A DNA stretch of 40,028 nucleotides, taken from NCBI GenBank assembly GCA_023430685.1, contig JAEYZH010000054.1, positions 1 to 40,028 of the forward strand, given 5' to 3'. Positions within the stretch are counted from its first letter, which is position 1, and every line of letters starts with the position of its first letter. Below are positions 17,251-24,999 of the stretch, in pieces. Position numbers and translations under genes: made by a program. Source of the DNA: Pseudomonadota bacterium. Its GTDB lineage: Bacteria > Pseudomonadota > Gammaproteobacteria > Xanthomonadales > Rhodanobacteraceae. The notes beneath the pieces were generated by a model. That model saw only the letters and a program-made list of their open reading frames with translations. It was not told where the DNA came from and did no database searches.

Positions 17251-18027
17251 ATGGCCCTCGCTTCGACCACGCTGGCCGTGCTCATCGATGCCGACAACGC
17301 GCAGCCCGCGGTCGTCGAAGGCCTGCTCGCGGAGGTGGCCAAGTACGGCACCGCGACTGTCAAGCGCATCTATGGCGACTGGACCGGCCCCCAGCTCAAG
17401 GGATGGAAGGACGTGCTGCTCACGCATGCGATCCAGCCGATCCAGCAGTTCCGCTACACGACCGGCAAGAATGCGACCGATTCGGCGTTGATCATCGACG
17501 CGATGGACCTGCTGTACGCGGGTCGGCTCGGCGGCTTCTGCATCGTGTCGAGCGACAGCGATTTCACGCGCCTCGCCGCACGCGTGCGCGAAGCGGGTCT
17601 CGTCGTCTACGGCTTCGGCGAAAAGAAGACGCCGATGCCGTTCGTGAGCGCCTGCGACAAGTTCATCTACACCGAGATCCTCGTGCAGAAGGACGGCGAA
17701 GACGCGAAGTCCGCGGTCAAGCCGATCGTGTCTATCGACAAGGACACGCGCCTCGGCACCCTGTTGCGCAACGCGGTCGAGGCGTCTTCCGACGAATCGG
17801 GCTGGGCCTTCCTCGGCACGGTCGGCAACAACATCGCCAAGCAGGCGCCCGAGTTCGACCCGCGCAACTACGGCCTGCGCAAGCTCAGCGAGGTGGTTGC
17901 CGCGAGCGGGCTGTTCGAGATCGAGAACCGCAGGGTCGGCGACGGCACCACGACCTCCACTTACGTGCGCGCGCGGCGTGGTTCGGAGGCCGGAAGGCGT
18001 CCGAGGGGCGGGAAGTCGAGGGCCTGA
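17251..18027 (+). CDS. NYN-domain protein with OST-HTH/LOTUS domain (LabA-like)
   Basis: A 258-residue cytoplasmic protein. Residues 1-140 are a NYN (PIN-like) nuclease domain: AVLIDADNAQP at the N-terminus supplies the first acidic pair, TDSALIIDAMDLLY the next Asp, and CIVSSDSDFTRLA the last cluster. Residues about 165-240 form an OST-HTH/LOTUS domain (DTRLGTLLRNAVEASS, then FDPRNYGLRKLSEVV), thought to bind RNA. The C-terminus is a short basic tail. GGAG nine bases upstream favours the start at 17251 over ATG at 17236. Such proteins are proposed RNA-degrading or RNA-binding regulators; the substrate is unknown. Confidence 0.9.
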   Translation: MALASTTLAVLIDADNAQPAVVEGLLAEVAKYGTATVKRIYGDWTGPQLKGWKDVLLTHAIQPIQQFRYTTGKNATDSALIIDAMDLLYAGRLGGFCIVSSDSDFTRLAARVREAGLVVYGFGEKKTPMPFVSACDKFIYTEILVQKDGEDAKSAVKPIVSIDKDTRLGTLLRNAVEASSDESGWAFLGTVGNNIAKQAPEFDPRNYGLRKLSEVVAASGLFEIENRRVGDGTTTSTYVRARRGSEAGRRPRGGKSRA

Positions 18028-18130
18028 CGCGCCACGCGCAGCGCTCGCGCGCGCGGATACGTGCTCGTGCCGTGGAAAACCGCGTCCTGCGCGCGCGTGC
18101 TCCCGGCCTGCGACGTGGCGGCTCCGCCGA

Positions 18131-18646
18131 TCAGCGGTTGGCCGCGAAGTGCAGGTCGCTGAGGTCGAGTGTTTCGTCGCTGCGGCGGATCCGCTTGCGG
18201 TCGATCGGCTCATGGCCACCGCGCGGGCGGCGCGTGCCTAGCAGGTCGAACACCTGGCCGAGCAGGCCTTCATGGCCAGCCGGCGCGCGCGCGGCGAACA
18301 CCGGCAGTTCGTCGATGATGCCTTCGCGGACCGCGCTCGCGGGTTCCGCGCACAGATAGCCATGGCAGATGCGGGCCGCCCAGTCCTCGACGTGCTCGCG
18401 CGCGGCGTCCATCGAGTCGAACAGTTCGAGCTTGCGCGCGGGCAGCGGACGTTCCCACCAGGTCAGCGCGTACTTGCCGTCCCAGGGCCCCGAGATCCCG
18501 GCCACGGCCTTGCCGCCGAGGCGCGCGATCGCGACCAGTCCGTTGTAACGGGTGTTCCATTCGAGGTCCTGGCCGACGAATTCAGCGGGGACGGCATCGA
18601 GCGCGAGTTGGGCGGCCATGGGTTCCGGGAGGGCAGTGAGGTCCAT
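18131..18646 (-). CDS. Conserved-looking hypothetical protein
   Basis: A 171-residue soluble protein without signal peptide or membrane segment. It has a compact central part (WNTRYNGLVAIARLGGKAV, then GISGPWDGKYALTWWERPL) that reads like a small mixed fold with several Trp residues, followed by a helix with DAAREHVEDWAARI and a charged C-terminus rich in Arg and Asp. I do not recognise a family. It is divergent from the membrane-protein gene at 18891; the 244 bases between them hold two dyad symmetries that may be shared control sites. Confidence 0.65.
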   Translation of the reverse strand: MDLTALPEPMAAQLALDAVPAEFVGQDLEWNTRYNGLVAIARLGGKAVAGISGPWDGKYALTWWERPLPARKLELFDSMDAAREHVEDWAARICHGYLCAEPASAVREGIIDELPVFAARAPAGHEGLLGQVFDLLGTRRPRGGHEPIDRKRIRRSDETLDLSDLHFAANR

Positions 18647-18722
18647 TGCCGTACTGCGAAGCAAGTTGCATGCCACGGCCGGAGGCGCGATCCGAAACCG
18701 TGACGGCCCGCACGCACGCCTG

Positions 18723-18776
18723 AAAGTGCCGAACTTTGGCACTTTTCGCCGGCCACGCCGTGCACGGGGTGTGCAC
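18723..18776. promoter_or_regulatory. Two dyad symmetries in a divergent intergenic region
   Basis: AAAGTGCC (18723-18730) and GGCACTTT (18738-18745) form a perfect 8-bp inverted repeat with a 7-base centre, in an unusually A/T-rich patch for this DNA. Fifteen bases further, GTGCAC is repeated at 18760-18765 and 18771-18776 around GGGGT. Either could be an operator for the genes at 18646 (minus) and 18891 (plus). The probable -10 of the plus gene, TATGGT, lies about 40 bases further at 18820. Confidence 0.4.
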
Positions 18777-18890
18777 CAGGCACCCGTTTTGGCTCCGGGC
18801 GCGCGCCTTCGCCTGCTATGGTGCGTGTTTTCCCGTTGCAGGTTCCCCGATGCACCCCGGAGTCCGCCGCGACCGTCGAGCCACGACCTG

Positions 18891-19253
18891 ATGGAACTGC
18901 AGATGCTGTCCACCGGCTGGGCCGGCGTCTGGCAGGCAGGCGCGATCGCGTGCGGCGTGGGCCTGCTGCTGTCGCTGCTCGCCCACCGGCTCGCGCCGCG
19001 CTTCGGCTGGCGCGAAGGCAGCGCGATCGGGGTCTCGCTGCTGCCTGCGCTGGTCCTCGGCGCAGGCGTCGACGCCTGGCAGCTGTTCCATCTCTCGATC
19101 GTGCGGCTCGAATCGCCTTACGTCATCCAGCGAACGCTCGCGGCGATCCACGATCCCGGCAGACTCGGCGTGCGCGTGTTGTTCGAATTCCTCGGCGCGA
19201 TCACCGGCGTGATGGCGGGCTGGTACCTCTCGACCGCATGGCCCCGTCGCTGA
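18891..19253 (+). CDS. Small membrane protein of unknown function
   Basis: A 120-residue inner-membrane protein with three hydrophobic segments: residues 8-32 (WAGVWQAGAIACGVGLLLSL), 45-63 (IGVSLLPALVLGAGV) and 98-115 (LFEFLGAITGVMAGWYLS). A short conserved-looking polar loop, RLESPYVIQRTLAAIHDPG, lies between the last two. No family recognised. The start is ATG at 18891 or 18903 (MLSTGW). It is convergent with the OsmC-family gene. Confidence 0.65.
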   Translation: MELQMLSTGWAGVWQAGAIACGVGLLLSLLAHRLAPRFGWREGSAIGVSLLPALVLGAGVDAWQLFHLSIVRLESPYVIQRTLAAIHDPGRLGVRVLFEFLGAITGVMAGWYLSTAWPRR

Positions 19254-19300
19254 GGTGGCTTGGCAGCCTCGCGCTTCCGTCGGCCATGCGAACGCCGGCC

Positions 19301-19792
19301 CTAACGTTGCGGCGCCTCGATCGTCGAAGCCGTGCGCGGCTCGACGCGGATCTCGGTCTTCACCGAATTCGCGATGAAGCAGCGTTCGTGCGCGGCCTCG
19401 TGCAGGGCCTCGATGTCGCCTGGACCCGGGGCGCTCGCGCCAGAAAACGCGATGCGTGGTCGCAGCACGATCGTCGTGATCGCCTGGCGCCCGGGCGCGA
19501 TGCGCGACATCGTGCCTTGGGCCTCGTCCTCGTAGCGATCGACGACCAGCCCGCGTTCGGCCGCGATCGACAGGAACCAGAGCATGTGGCAGCTCGACAC
19601 GGCGGCAACGAACGCTTCCTCGGGGTCCACCGCGGCGGGATCCGACCACGGCGCCGGCACCACGTCGGGAGACGGCGAGGCTGCGACGACCGCGCCACCG
19701 TCGAATGTCCATGCGTGCCTGCGCGAATAGCGGCCATCGCTGAACGTGGCGTCTCCGCGCTGCCAGCGGATCGTGGCGACATGCGTGCTCAT
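19301..19792 (-). CDS. OsmC family peroxiredoxin-like protein
   Basis: A 163-residue protein of the OsmC/Ohr family, thiol-dependent peroxidases of organic hydroperoxides or fatty-acid peroxides. The two redox cysteines are visible: AVSSCHMLWFLSIAAERG near residue 70 and HERCFIANSVKTEI near residue 140. The N-terminal half has the typical PPWSDPAAVDPEE-like segment (here PAPWSDPAAVDPEEAF). The family's catalytic Arg is probably among the N-terminal arginines. It acts in the cytoplasm using a dithiol such as lipoylated proteins. Start at 19792; the open frame upstream lacks family features. Confidence 0.9.
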   Translation of the reverse strand: MSTHVATIRWQRGDATFSDGRYSRRHAWTFDGGAVVAASPSPDVVPAPWSDPAAVDPEEAFVAAVSSCHMLWFLSIAAERGLVVDRYEDEAQGTMSRIAPGRQAITTIVLRPRIAFSGASAPGPGDIEALHEAAHERCFIANSVKTEIRVEPRTASTIEAPQR

Positions 19793-20000
19793 TACCGACC
19801 TCGGATGCGAACGGGCGTGCATGCTAGCGTGGAGGGATGCCGCGTCGTGGTACCACTTCGGTGCGCGTGGCAGGAGCATGCGAGGCGCGACCCGCGCGGT
19901 CGCCCCTGCATCGCGCCGGCGATCGCGGCGGCGGTGGCTCATGCACGTCGCCGTGGACACCGGTCCGGCGTTCGCCGAACGGCGGGCGCGAGCGTCGCCA

Positions 20001-20029
20001 TTGCGCGCAGGACGCGCTGCCGCTGTAAT
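20001..20029 (+). promoter_or_regulatory. Candidate sigma-70 promoter of pgk
   Basis: TTGCGC (20001-20006) and TGTAAT (20024-20029) are separated by exactly 17 bases, followed by a leader of about 28 bases and AGGAGG (20052-20057) before the ATG at 20065. This is the best-spaced promoter in the window. The remaining 208 bases back to the OsmC start hold nothing I can assign. Confidence 0.5.
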
Positions 20030-20064
20030 GAGGGGTTACCGCATCCCGGCCAGGAGGACATCCG

Positions 20065-21237
20065 ATGACGATCGTGCGCATGAGCGACCTCGACCTGCGT
20101 GGCCAGCGCGTGCTGATCCGCGAAGACCTCAACGTGCCGGTCGAGGACGGCCGCATCACGTCCGAGACGCGCATTCTCGCGGCGCTGCCGACGTTGCGTC
20201 TCGCGCTCGAGAAGGGCGCCGCGGTGATGGTGATGTCGCACCTGGGCCGCCCGAAGGAAGGCCATTGGAGCGAGGCCGATTCGCTCGCGCCGGTCGCGCG
20301 CCGCCTCGGCGAGCTGCTCGGGCGCGAGGTGCCGCTGCTGCGTGACTGGATCGACGGCGTCGAGGTCGCGCCGGGCGAGCTCGTGCTGCTCGAGAACTGC
20401 CGCATGAACGTCGGCGAGGGCAAGGACGACGAGACGCTGGCCAGGAAATACGCCGCGCTCTGCGACGTCTACGTGATGGACGCATTCGGCACCGCGCACC
20501 GCGCGCAGGCGTCCACGCATGGCGCGATCCGCTTCGCGAAGGTCGCGGCCGGGGGGCCCTTGCTGATGGCCGAACTCGACGCACTCGCGAAGGCGCTCGG
20601 GCAGCCGGCGCGGCCGCTGCTCGCGATCGTCGCGGGGTCCAAGGTCTCGACCAAGCTCACGCTGCTGGAGTCGCTGGTCGGCAAGGTCGACCAGCTGATC
20701 GTCGGTGGCGGCATCGCGAACACGTTCATCGCCGCGGCTGGACATGGCGTCGGCAAGTCGCTGTACGAACCCGACCTCGTCGAGACAGCGCGCACGATCA
20801 TCGCGGCCGCCAAGGCGCGCGGCGCCGCGGTACCGGTACCGGTCGACGTGGTCGTCGCGCCCGCGTTCAGCGCCGACGCGCCCGCGACCGTGAAAGCAGT
20901 AAACGCGGTCGGCGACGACGAGATGATCCTCGACATCGGCCCGGCCACCGCGAAGACCTACGCGGCGATGATCGCGGGTGCCGGTACGGTGGTCTGGAAC
21001 GGACCGGTCGGCGTGTTCGAGTTCGACGCATTCGGAAAGGGCACCGAGGTGCTCGCGCACGCGATCGCCGATTCGCACGCGTTCTCGATCGCGGGCGGCG
21101 GCGACACGCTCGCCGCGATCGAGAAGTACGGCGTTGCCGATCGTGTTTCCTACATCTCGACCGGCGGCGGCGCTTTCCTCGAATTCCTCGAAGGTCGCGA
21201 ACTGCCCGCGGTCGCGGCGCTCGAAGCGCGCGGCTGA
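20065..21237 (+). CDS. pgk: Phosphoglycerate kinase
   Basis: A 390-residue cytoplasmic glycolytic enzyme transferring phosphate from 1,3-bisphosphoglycerate to ADP. The N-terminal domain shows VLIREDLNVPVEDG near residue 16 (the 3-phosphoglycerate-binding signature, usually R-x-D-[LF]-N-V-P; here the Val/Arg preceding it read IRED), VMVMSHLGRPKEG, ENCRMNVGEGKDD and DAFGTAHRAQAST. The C-terminal domain has GSKVSTKLTLLESL, VGGGIANTF and the nucleotide loop WNGPVGVFEF followed by SIAGGGDT. Length fits the family (about 390). A strong AGGAGG precedes the start. It opens a glycolytic block with pyk and fba; in Xanthomonadales these genes are usually neighbours. Confidence 0.97.
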   Translation: MTIVRMSDLDLRGQRVLIREDLNVPVEDGRITSETRILAALPTLRLALEKGAAVMVMSHLGRPKEGHWSEADSLAPVARRLGELLGREVPLLRDWIDGVEVAPGELVLLENCRMNVGEGKDDETLARKYAALCDVYVMDAFGTAHRAQASTHGAIRFAKVAAGGPLLMAELDALAKALGQPARPLLAIVAGSKVSTKLTLLESLVGKVDQLIVGGGIANTFIAAAGHGVGKSLYEPDLVETARTIIAAAKARGAAVPVPVDVVVAPAFSADAPATVKAVNAVGDDEMILDIGPATAKTYAAMIAGAGTVVWNGPVGVFEFDAFGKGTEVLAHAIADSHAFSIAGGGDTLAAIEKYGVADRVSYISTGGGAFLEFLEGRELPAVAALEARG

Positions 21238-21264
21238 ACCGCGGAGTCGTTCCGTCGCCTGCGG

Positions 21265-21342
21265 AAGCATCGGGGCCGGAGCCCGTCCCGCAAGGCGGCG
21301 CGCGCTGCGCGGAGTGCAAGAGGGGCTTCGGCCCCGATGCTT
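21265..21342. repeat. 20-bp inverted repeat after pgk
   Basis: AAGCATCGGGGCCGGAGCCC (21265-21284) pairs at 19 of 20 positions with GGGCTTCGGCCCCGATGCTT (21323-21342), leaving a 38-base loop. It can act as the 3' hairpin of pgk. The ATG at 21337 that would extend the next gene lies inside the right arm. Confidence 0.7.
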
Positions 21343-21360
21343 GATGCAATCGGAGAGCGC

Positions 21361-21999
21361 GTGGCCCTGATCCTGTTCGACCTCGATGGCACCCTGATCG
21401 ATTCCGAGATCGGCATCGTCGATTCGATCCAGTACGCGCTGGAGCGCCTCGGCGCGCCGATCCCGCCGCGCGAGGAACTGCGCGCGTGGATCGGTCCCCC
21501 GCTGCGCGTGACGTTCCCGCTCGCGCTCGGCGACGACCACGCGGCGGTCGAACGCGCGGTCGACCTGTATCGCGAGCGATTCAGCACGGTCGGCTGGCGC
21601 GAGCACGTGGTGTATCCCGGCATCGGCGACGTCGTCGATGCGCTCGCGGCGCGCGGCGACCGACTCGCGGTCGTGACCACCAAGCCCGACCTCTACGCCG
21701 GGAAGATCGTGCGCAGCCTGCCGTTCGGCGCACGTTTCGAACAGGTGTATGCCGCCCAGCCCGGCAGCCGCGACAGCGAGAAGGCCGCGATGATCGCGCG
21801 TGCGCTGCGCGAGTTCGGCAGCCGCGCGGACGACGCGGTGATGATCGGCGACCGCCATTTCGACATCGACGGCGCGCGCGCGAACGGCGTGCGCGCCCTC
21901 GGCGTGCGCTGGGGCTTCGGCAGCGAGGAGGAACTGCGCGCAGCGGGCGCCGATGCGATCGCCGCCGATCCGCGGGGCCTGCACGCGCTGCTGCGCTGA
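21361..21999 (+). CDS. HAD-family phosphatase (Gph-like)
   Basis: A 212-residue cytoplasmic phosphatase. HAD motifs: LFDLDGTLIDSE at residue 4-15 (nucleophile Asp), VVTTKPD in the middle with the Thr of motif II, the Lys in SEKAAMI (motif III) and MIGDRHFDIDGARANG (motif IV). It resembles phosphoglycolate phosphatases and 5'-nucleotidases of the PGP group. The probable start is GTG at 21361, with GGAG five bases upstream and the nucleophile motif immediately following; ATG at 21337 lies in the arm of a hairpin repeat. It sits between pgk and pyk, but a glycolytic role is not shown. It could serve as a repair phosphatase for toxic side products. Confidence 0.87.
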   Translation: MALILFDLDGTLIDSEIGIVDSIQYALERLGAPIPPREELRAWIGPPLRVTFPLALGDDHAAVERAVDLYRERFSTVGWREHVVYPGIGDVVDALAARGDRLAVVTTKPDLYAGKIVRSLPFGARFEQVYAAQPGSRDSEKAAMIARALREFGSRADDAVMIGDRHFDIDGARANGVRALGVRWGFGSEEELRAAGADAIAADPRGLHALLR

Positions 22000-22114
22000 T
22001 TCCGTGCACGGTGGATGCGGCACCCGTCGGAAAGACTGGAATACGAAGGGCACGCTGCGTTCGGCGGGATGCGCAGATATTGAACGACTTCTCCCATCGC
22101 GACGGCACCTTGTC

Positions 22115-22555
22115 TCCGTTCGTCCTGAGCGCAGGCCGAAGGCCGGAGTCGAAGGGCCGGGTTGCATCGTGGGTGCATCGCGCATGCGCTTCGACTCCGC
22201 GGCCTGCGGCCGCTGCGCTCAGCGCGAACTGTGAAGGGGGACCCGCAGCGCTCGGCACGAATGGTGGGGGTGGCGTCGCGACGTTCAGCGCGAACCGCAG
22301 GCTCCTTTTTTCCGTTCGCCCTGAGCGCAGGCCGAAGGCCGAAGTCGAAGGGGACGGTCGCACCGCGCGTGCATCGCGCATGCGCTTCGACTCCGCGGCC
22401 TGCGGCCGCTGCGCTCAGCGCGAACCGCAGGCTCCTTTTTTCCGTTCGCCCTGAGCGCAGGCCGAAGGCCGGAGTCGAAGGGCCCGGTCGCACCGCGCGT
22501 GCATCGCACATGCGCTTCGACTCCGCGGCCTGCGGCCGCTGCGCTCAGCGCGAAC
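22115..22555. repeat. Three 115-bp palindromic repeat units
   Basis: Units lie at 22115-22229, 22311-22425 and 22441-22555, each exactly 115 bp. Each has a left arm beginning TCCGTTCG[TC]CCTGAGCGCAG with GGCCGAAGGCC and a GTCGAAGG end, a G/C-rich centre, and a right arm GCGCTTCGACTCCGCGGCC to CTCAGCGCGAAC, which is almost the reverse complement of the left, so each unit could fold into a stem of about 40 bp. Units 2 and 3 are in tandem with a 130-bp period and are both preceded by CGCAGGCTCCTTTTT. The gap between the HAD gene and the PH-domain gene (22000-22700) contains no credible gene; 22000-22114 holds nothing I can assign. Confidence 0.85.
22222..22310. repeat. Two-plus copies of a 33-bp repeat between palindromes
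   Basis: After the right end of the first 115-bp unit the DNA runs in 33-bp steps: 22222-22254 (GCGCGAACTGTGAAGGGGGA...), 22255-22287 (GCACGAATGGTGGGGGTGGC...) and a third start at 22288 (GCGCGAACCG) that leads into the next palindrome. The same 33-bp unit recurs after the third palindrome. Confidence 0.65.
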
Positions 22556-22695
22556 GGTGGGGGTGGCGCCGCTACGCTCGGCGCGAACGGCGAGGGTGGC
22601 GCCGCTGCGCCCAGCGCGAACGGTGAAGGTGGTTCCGCTGCGCTCAGCGGGATCGGCGAAGGTGGCAGCGCTGTGCTCGGCGCAAACAGTGACCG
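22548..22695. repeat. 33-bp tandem repeat, four copies
   Basis: Copies start at 22548, 22581, 22614 and 22647, each like GCGCGAACGG[TC]G[GA][GA]GGTGG followed by CGCCGCTGCGCTC-type sequence, with a partial fifth at 22680. The copies diverge at several positions, so the array is old. The period is a multiple of three and an open frame passes through it with A-N-G-E-G-G repeats, but no start signal or outside homology supports a gene. The array ends at the stop of the PH-domain gene. Confidence 0.75.
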
Positions 22696-22700
22696 TACGA

Positions 22701-23261
22701 TCAGCGACGCTCGCGTTCCAGCGCCTCGCGCAGCGCGGTCGCGTCGGCGAGCGAGAGCAGGATGCGCGTGCCGTCACGCGCGCGCAGCATCGTGATGCGG
22801 TTGCGGTCGGTCAGCAGGCACAGCGCCTTGTCGCCGTTGCGAAGGCGGAACCAGCCCGAGGAGAGGCCGGGCAAGCCGATGCCCCAGGTACGCATGACCG
22901 GACGCAGCTCCGGCTGCGATGACAGGTCGATCGTGCGCACGCCGTCTGCAGCGAGCTCCGCGAGCGCGAAGTCGCGGCGTCCGATGCCGCCGTCGACGTG
23001 CAGGCGCTCGCCGTCCAGCACGACGCCGACGCGGCGAAGGCGCATGTCGAGCCACCACCACATCAGCGCGCTCGACAAGGTCACCCCTGCGAACACCCAC
23101 ATCGACGCGTCGCGCGCGAACGCGGGTTCGGCACGCAGCGCGAACGCGAGGGTCGCGGCGACGATCCCGACCGGCAGGGCGAATGCGAGCACCCCGAGCC
23201 AGCGGCGCGCACGCGCGACCGACGAGGACAGTGCGAGCGTGCGGACGTCATGCGCGGCCAT
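22701..23261 (-). CDS. Membrane protein with bacterial PH-like domain
   Basis: A 186-residue inner-membrane protein. Two hydrophobic segments lie at about residues 20-43 (WLGVLAFALPVGIVAATLAFAL) and 50-70 (ASMWVFAGVTLSSALMWWWL). The rest (about 75-180) resembles bacterial PH domains: VVLDGERLHVDGGIGRRDFAL, the linker to P-x-M-R-T-W-G-I-G-L-P-G-L-x-x-G-W-F, then GDKALCLLTDRNRITMLRARDG. The RTWGIGLPGL-x-x-G-W segment is a hallmark of the small bPH group. The role is unknown. It is divergent from pyk with only 36 bases between the starts, so their promoters overlap. Confidence 0.8.
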   Translation of the reverse strand: MAAHDVRTLALSSSVARARRWLGVLAFALPVGIVAATLAFALRAEPAFARDASMWVFAGVTLSSALMWWWLDMRLRRVGVVLDGERLHVDGGIGRRDFALAELAADGVRTIDLSSQPELRPVMRTWGIGLPGLSSGWFRLRNGDKALCLLTDRNRITMLRARDGTRILLSLADATALREALERERR

Positions 23262-23286
23262 ACGCGATCCTGCAATGGGCTTGTGC

Positions 23287-23292
23287 TAGCTT
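23287..23292 (+). promoter_or_regulatory. -10-like element of pyk, near-leaderless
   Basis: TAGCTT ends five bases before the pyk ATG at 23298. With only 36 bases to the divergent start at 23261, any -35 contact would lie in the neighbouring gene's leader. Confidence 0.4.
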
Positions 23293-23297
23293 AGCGC

Positions 23298-24785
23298 ATG
23301 CCTTCCGCAACCGGCTCGACGCCACCGCAGCTGCGGCGCACCAAGATCATCGCGACGCTCGGACCCGCCACCGACGCCGAAGGCGCGCTCAAGCGCCTGC
23401 TCGCCGAAGGCGTCGACGTCGTGCGCCTGAACCTCTCGCACGGCGCGGCGGACGACCATCGCAAGCGCGCGGCCGCGGTGCGCGCGGCGGCGGCCGAACT
23501 CGGTCGCGAGGTTGCCGTGCTCGCGGACCTGCAGGGCCCGAAGATCCGCATCGAGCGTTTCGCCGCGGGCCCGGTCGAACTCGAACCCGGCGCTGCGTTC
23601 ACGCTCGACTGCCGCGAGGACGCGCCCGCCGGCGACGCCACGCGCGTCGGGGTCAGCTACCACGACCTCTGGCGCGACCTGCGCCCGGCCGACGTGCTGC
23701 TGCTCGATGATGGCCTGATCGCGCTGGAAGTAGTCGAAGTGCGCGAGCGCGAAGTCGGCTGCATCGTGCTCGCGGGCGGGCGGCTGTCCGACCGCAAGGG
23801 CATCAACCGCCTTGGTGGCGGCCTCACGGTCGCCGCGCTGTCGGACAAGGATCGCGCGGACATCCGGCTCACGGCCGAACTCGAAGCCGATTTCCTCGCG
23901 GTGTCGTTCGTGAAGACCGCGCAGGACGTCGAGCAGGCACGCGCGCTGCTGCGCGAAGCGGGCGGCTCGGCTGCGCTCGTCGCGAAGATCGAGCGCGCCG
24001 AGGCGATCGAGAACCTCGCCGAGATCCTCGAGGTGTCCGACGCCGTGATGGTCGCGCGCGGCGACCTCGGCGTCGAGATCGGCGACGCGGAACTCCCGGG
24101 CCTGCAGAAGAAGATCATCCGCGAGGCGCTCGAGCAGAGCCGCGTCGTGATCACCGCGACGCAGATGATGCAGTCGATGGTCGAATCGCCGATCCCGACG
24201 CGCGCGGAGGTGCTCGATGTCGCGAATGCGGTCATCGACGGCACCGATGCGGTGATGCTGTCGCAGGAAACCGCGGCCGGCCGGCATCCGGACAAGGCGG
24301 TCGCTGCGATGCGCCGCGTCTGCCTCGGCGCCGAGCGCCAATTCGAGCCGACCGAGGACCTTTCGCCGGGCACGCACCGGCTCGACCGCACCGACCAGGC
24401 GATCGCGCTCGCCGCGATGTTCCTCGCCGACCAGGTCGGCGTGCGCGCGATTGTCGCGCTGACCGAGAGCGGCGGCACCGCGCAATGGCTGTCGCGCTAC
24501 CGCTCGGCGGTGCCGATCTACGCGCTTTCGCGCAACGCGGCCGCGCGCCGCCGCATGCTGCTCTACCGCGACGTGCACCCGGTCGAATTCGATGCGCAGG
24601 GCGTCGGCCCGACCCAGGCCGCGCGCGAGGCGATCCGCCACCTGTTCGGCCTCGGCATGCTGCTCGTCGACGAACGCGTGATCGTGACCAACGGCGACCA
24701 CACCGGCCAGCTCGGCGGCACCAACACGCTCAAGCTCCTGCGCGTCGGCGCCGACGGCGTCGCCGAAGGCCTCAGCGACCTGTAG
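23298..24785 (+). CDS. pyk: Pyruvate kinase
   Basis: A 495-residue cytoplasmic enzyme making pyruvate and ATP from phosphoenolpyruvate. Visible landmarks: RRTKIIATLGPAT near residue 14, VVRLNLSHGAADDH near 41 (ATP-binding Arg and Asn), LADLQGPKIRI near 75, the B-domain to about 175, DFLAVSFVKTAQDV, VAKIERAEAIENL (catalytic Lys), VMVARGDLGVEI (metal-binding Glu/Asp), ITATQMMQSM and SQETAAGRHP. The last 130 residues form the allosteric C-domain. Its stop codon TAG is the first three bases of the downstream repeat (24783). With pgk and fba it forms the lower-glycolysis block. Confidence 0.97.
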   Translation: MPSATGSTPPQLRRTKIIATLGPATDAEGALKRLLAEGVDVVRLNLSHGAADDHRKRAAAVRAAAAELGREVAVLADLQGPKIRIERFAAGPVELEPGAAFTLDCREDAPAGDATRVGVSYHDLWRDLRPADVLLLDDGLIALEVVEVREREVGCIVLAGGRLSDRKGINRLGGGLTVAALSDKDRADIRLTAELEADFLAVSFVKTAQDVEQARALLREAGGSAALVAKIERAEAIENLAEILEVSDAVMVARGDLGVEIGDAELPGLQKKIIREALEQSRVVITATQMMQSMVESPIPTRAEVLDVANAVIDGTDAVMLSQETAAGRHPDKAVAAMRRVCLGAERQFEPTEDLSPGTHRLDRTDQAIALAAMFLADQVGVRAIVALTESGGTAQWLSRYRSAVPIYALSRNAAARRRMLLYRDVHPVEFDAQGVGPTQAAREAIRHLFGLGMLLVDERVIVTNGDHTGQLGGTNTLKLLRVGADGVAEGLSDL

Positions 24786-24869
24786 GCTGGACGGCCGCAG
24801 GCCGGCCGGCGCTGTTCGCTTGTTGCAGCGCGCAGGAAGCCGCCGGCCGCGCTGCGCGCGTCCAGCCAA
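24783..24869. repeat. Dispersed hairpin repeat after pyk, copy 1
   Basis: Starts TAGGCTGGACGGCCGCAGGC and ends GCGCGCGTCCAGCC, with the two ends complementary (GGCTGGACG / CGTCCAGCC, GCCGGCCGGCG / CGCCGGCCG). It supplies the pyk TAG stop and could terminate transcription. A near-identical copy follows 42 bases later. Confidence 0.8.
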
Positions 24870-24910
24870 CAGACGGCGACCCCGATTCCGCGTTCGCGAG
24901 GGAGCGATTG

Positions 24911-24999
24911 GTAGGCTGGACGGCCGCAGGCCGGCCGGCGCTCTTTGCTCGTTCCAGCCACGGGAAGCAGCCGGCCGCGCTGCGCGCGTCCAGCCTACA
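24911..24999. repeat. Dispersed hairpin repeat, copy 2
   Basis: GTAGGCTGGACGGCCGCAGG through GCGCGTCCAGCCTACA; same arms as copy 1, with a different loop. Its right end, CCTACAAT, creates a -10-like TACAAT for the next gene. Confidence 0.8.

Noticed and set aside
21337..21360. Start of the HAD gene at ATG 21337
   Set aside because: The codon is in the arm of a 20-bp hairpin repeat, while GTG 21361 has a Shine-Dalgarno site and directly precedes the catalytic motif.
22222..22695. CRISPR array
   Set aside because: The 33-bp units are directly tandem and degenerate, with no unique spacers between identical repeats and no cas gene nearby.
22000..22700. Insertion sequence in the repeat block
   Set aside because: No transposase reading frame or target-site duplication was found; only palindromic and tandem DNA is present.
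22499..22795. Possible gene across the 33-bp array encoding A-N-G-E-G-G repeats
   Set aside because: The frame follows from the period being a multiple of three. The start lies in a palindrome, no ribosome binding site is visible, and it runs into the antisense of the PH-domain gene.
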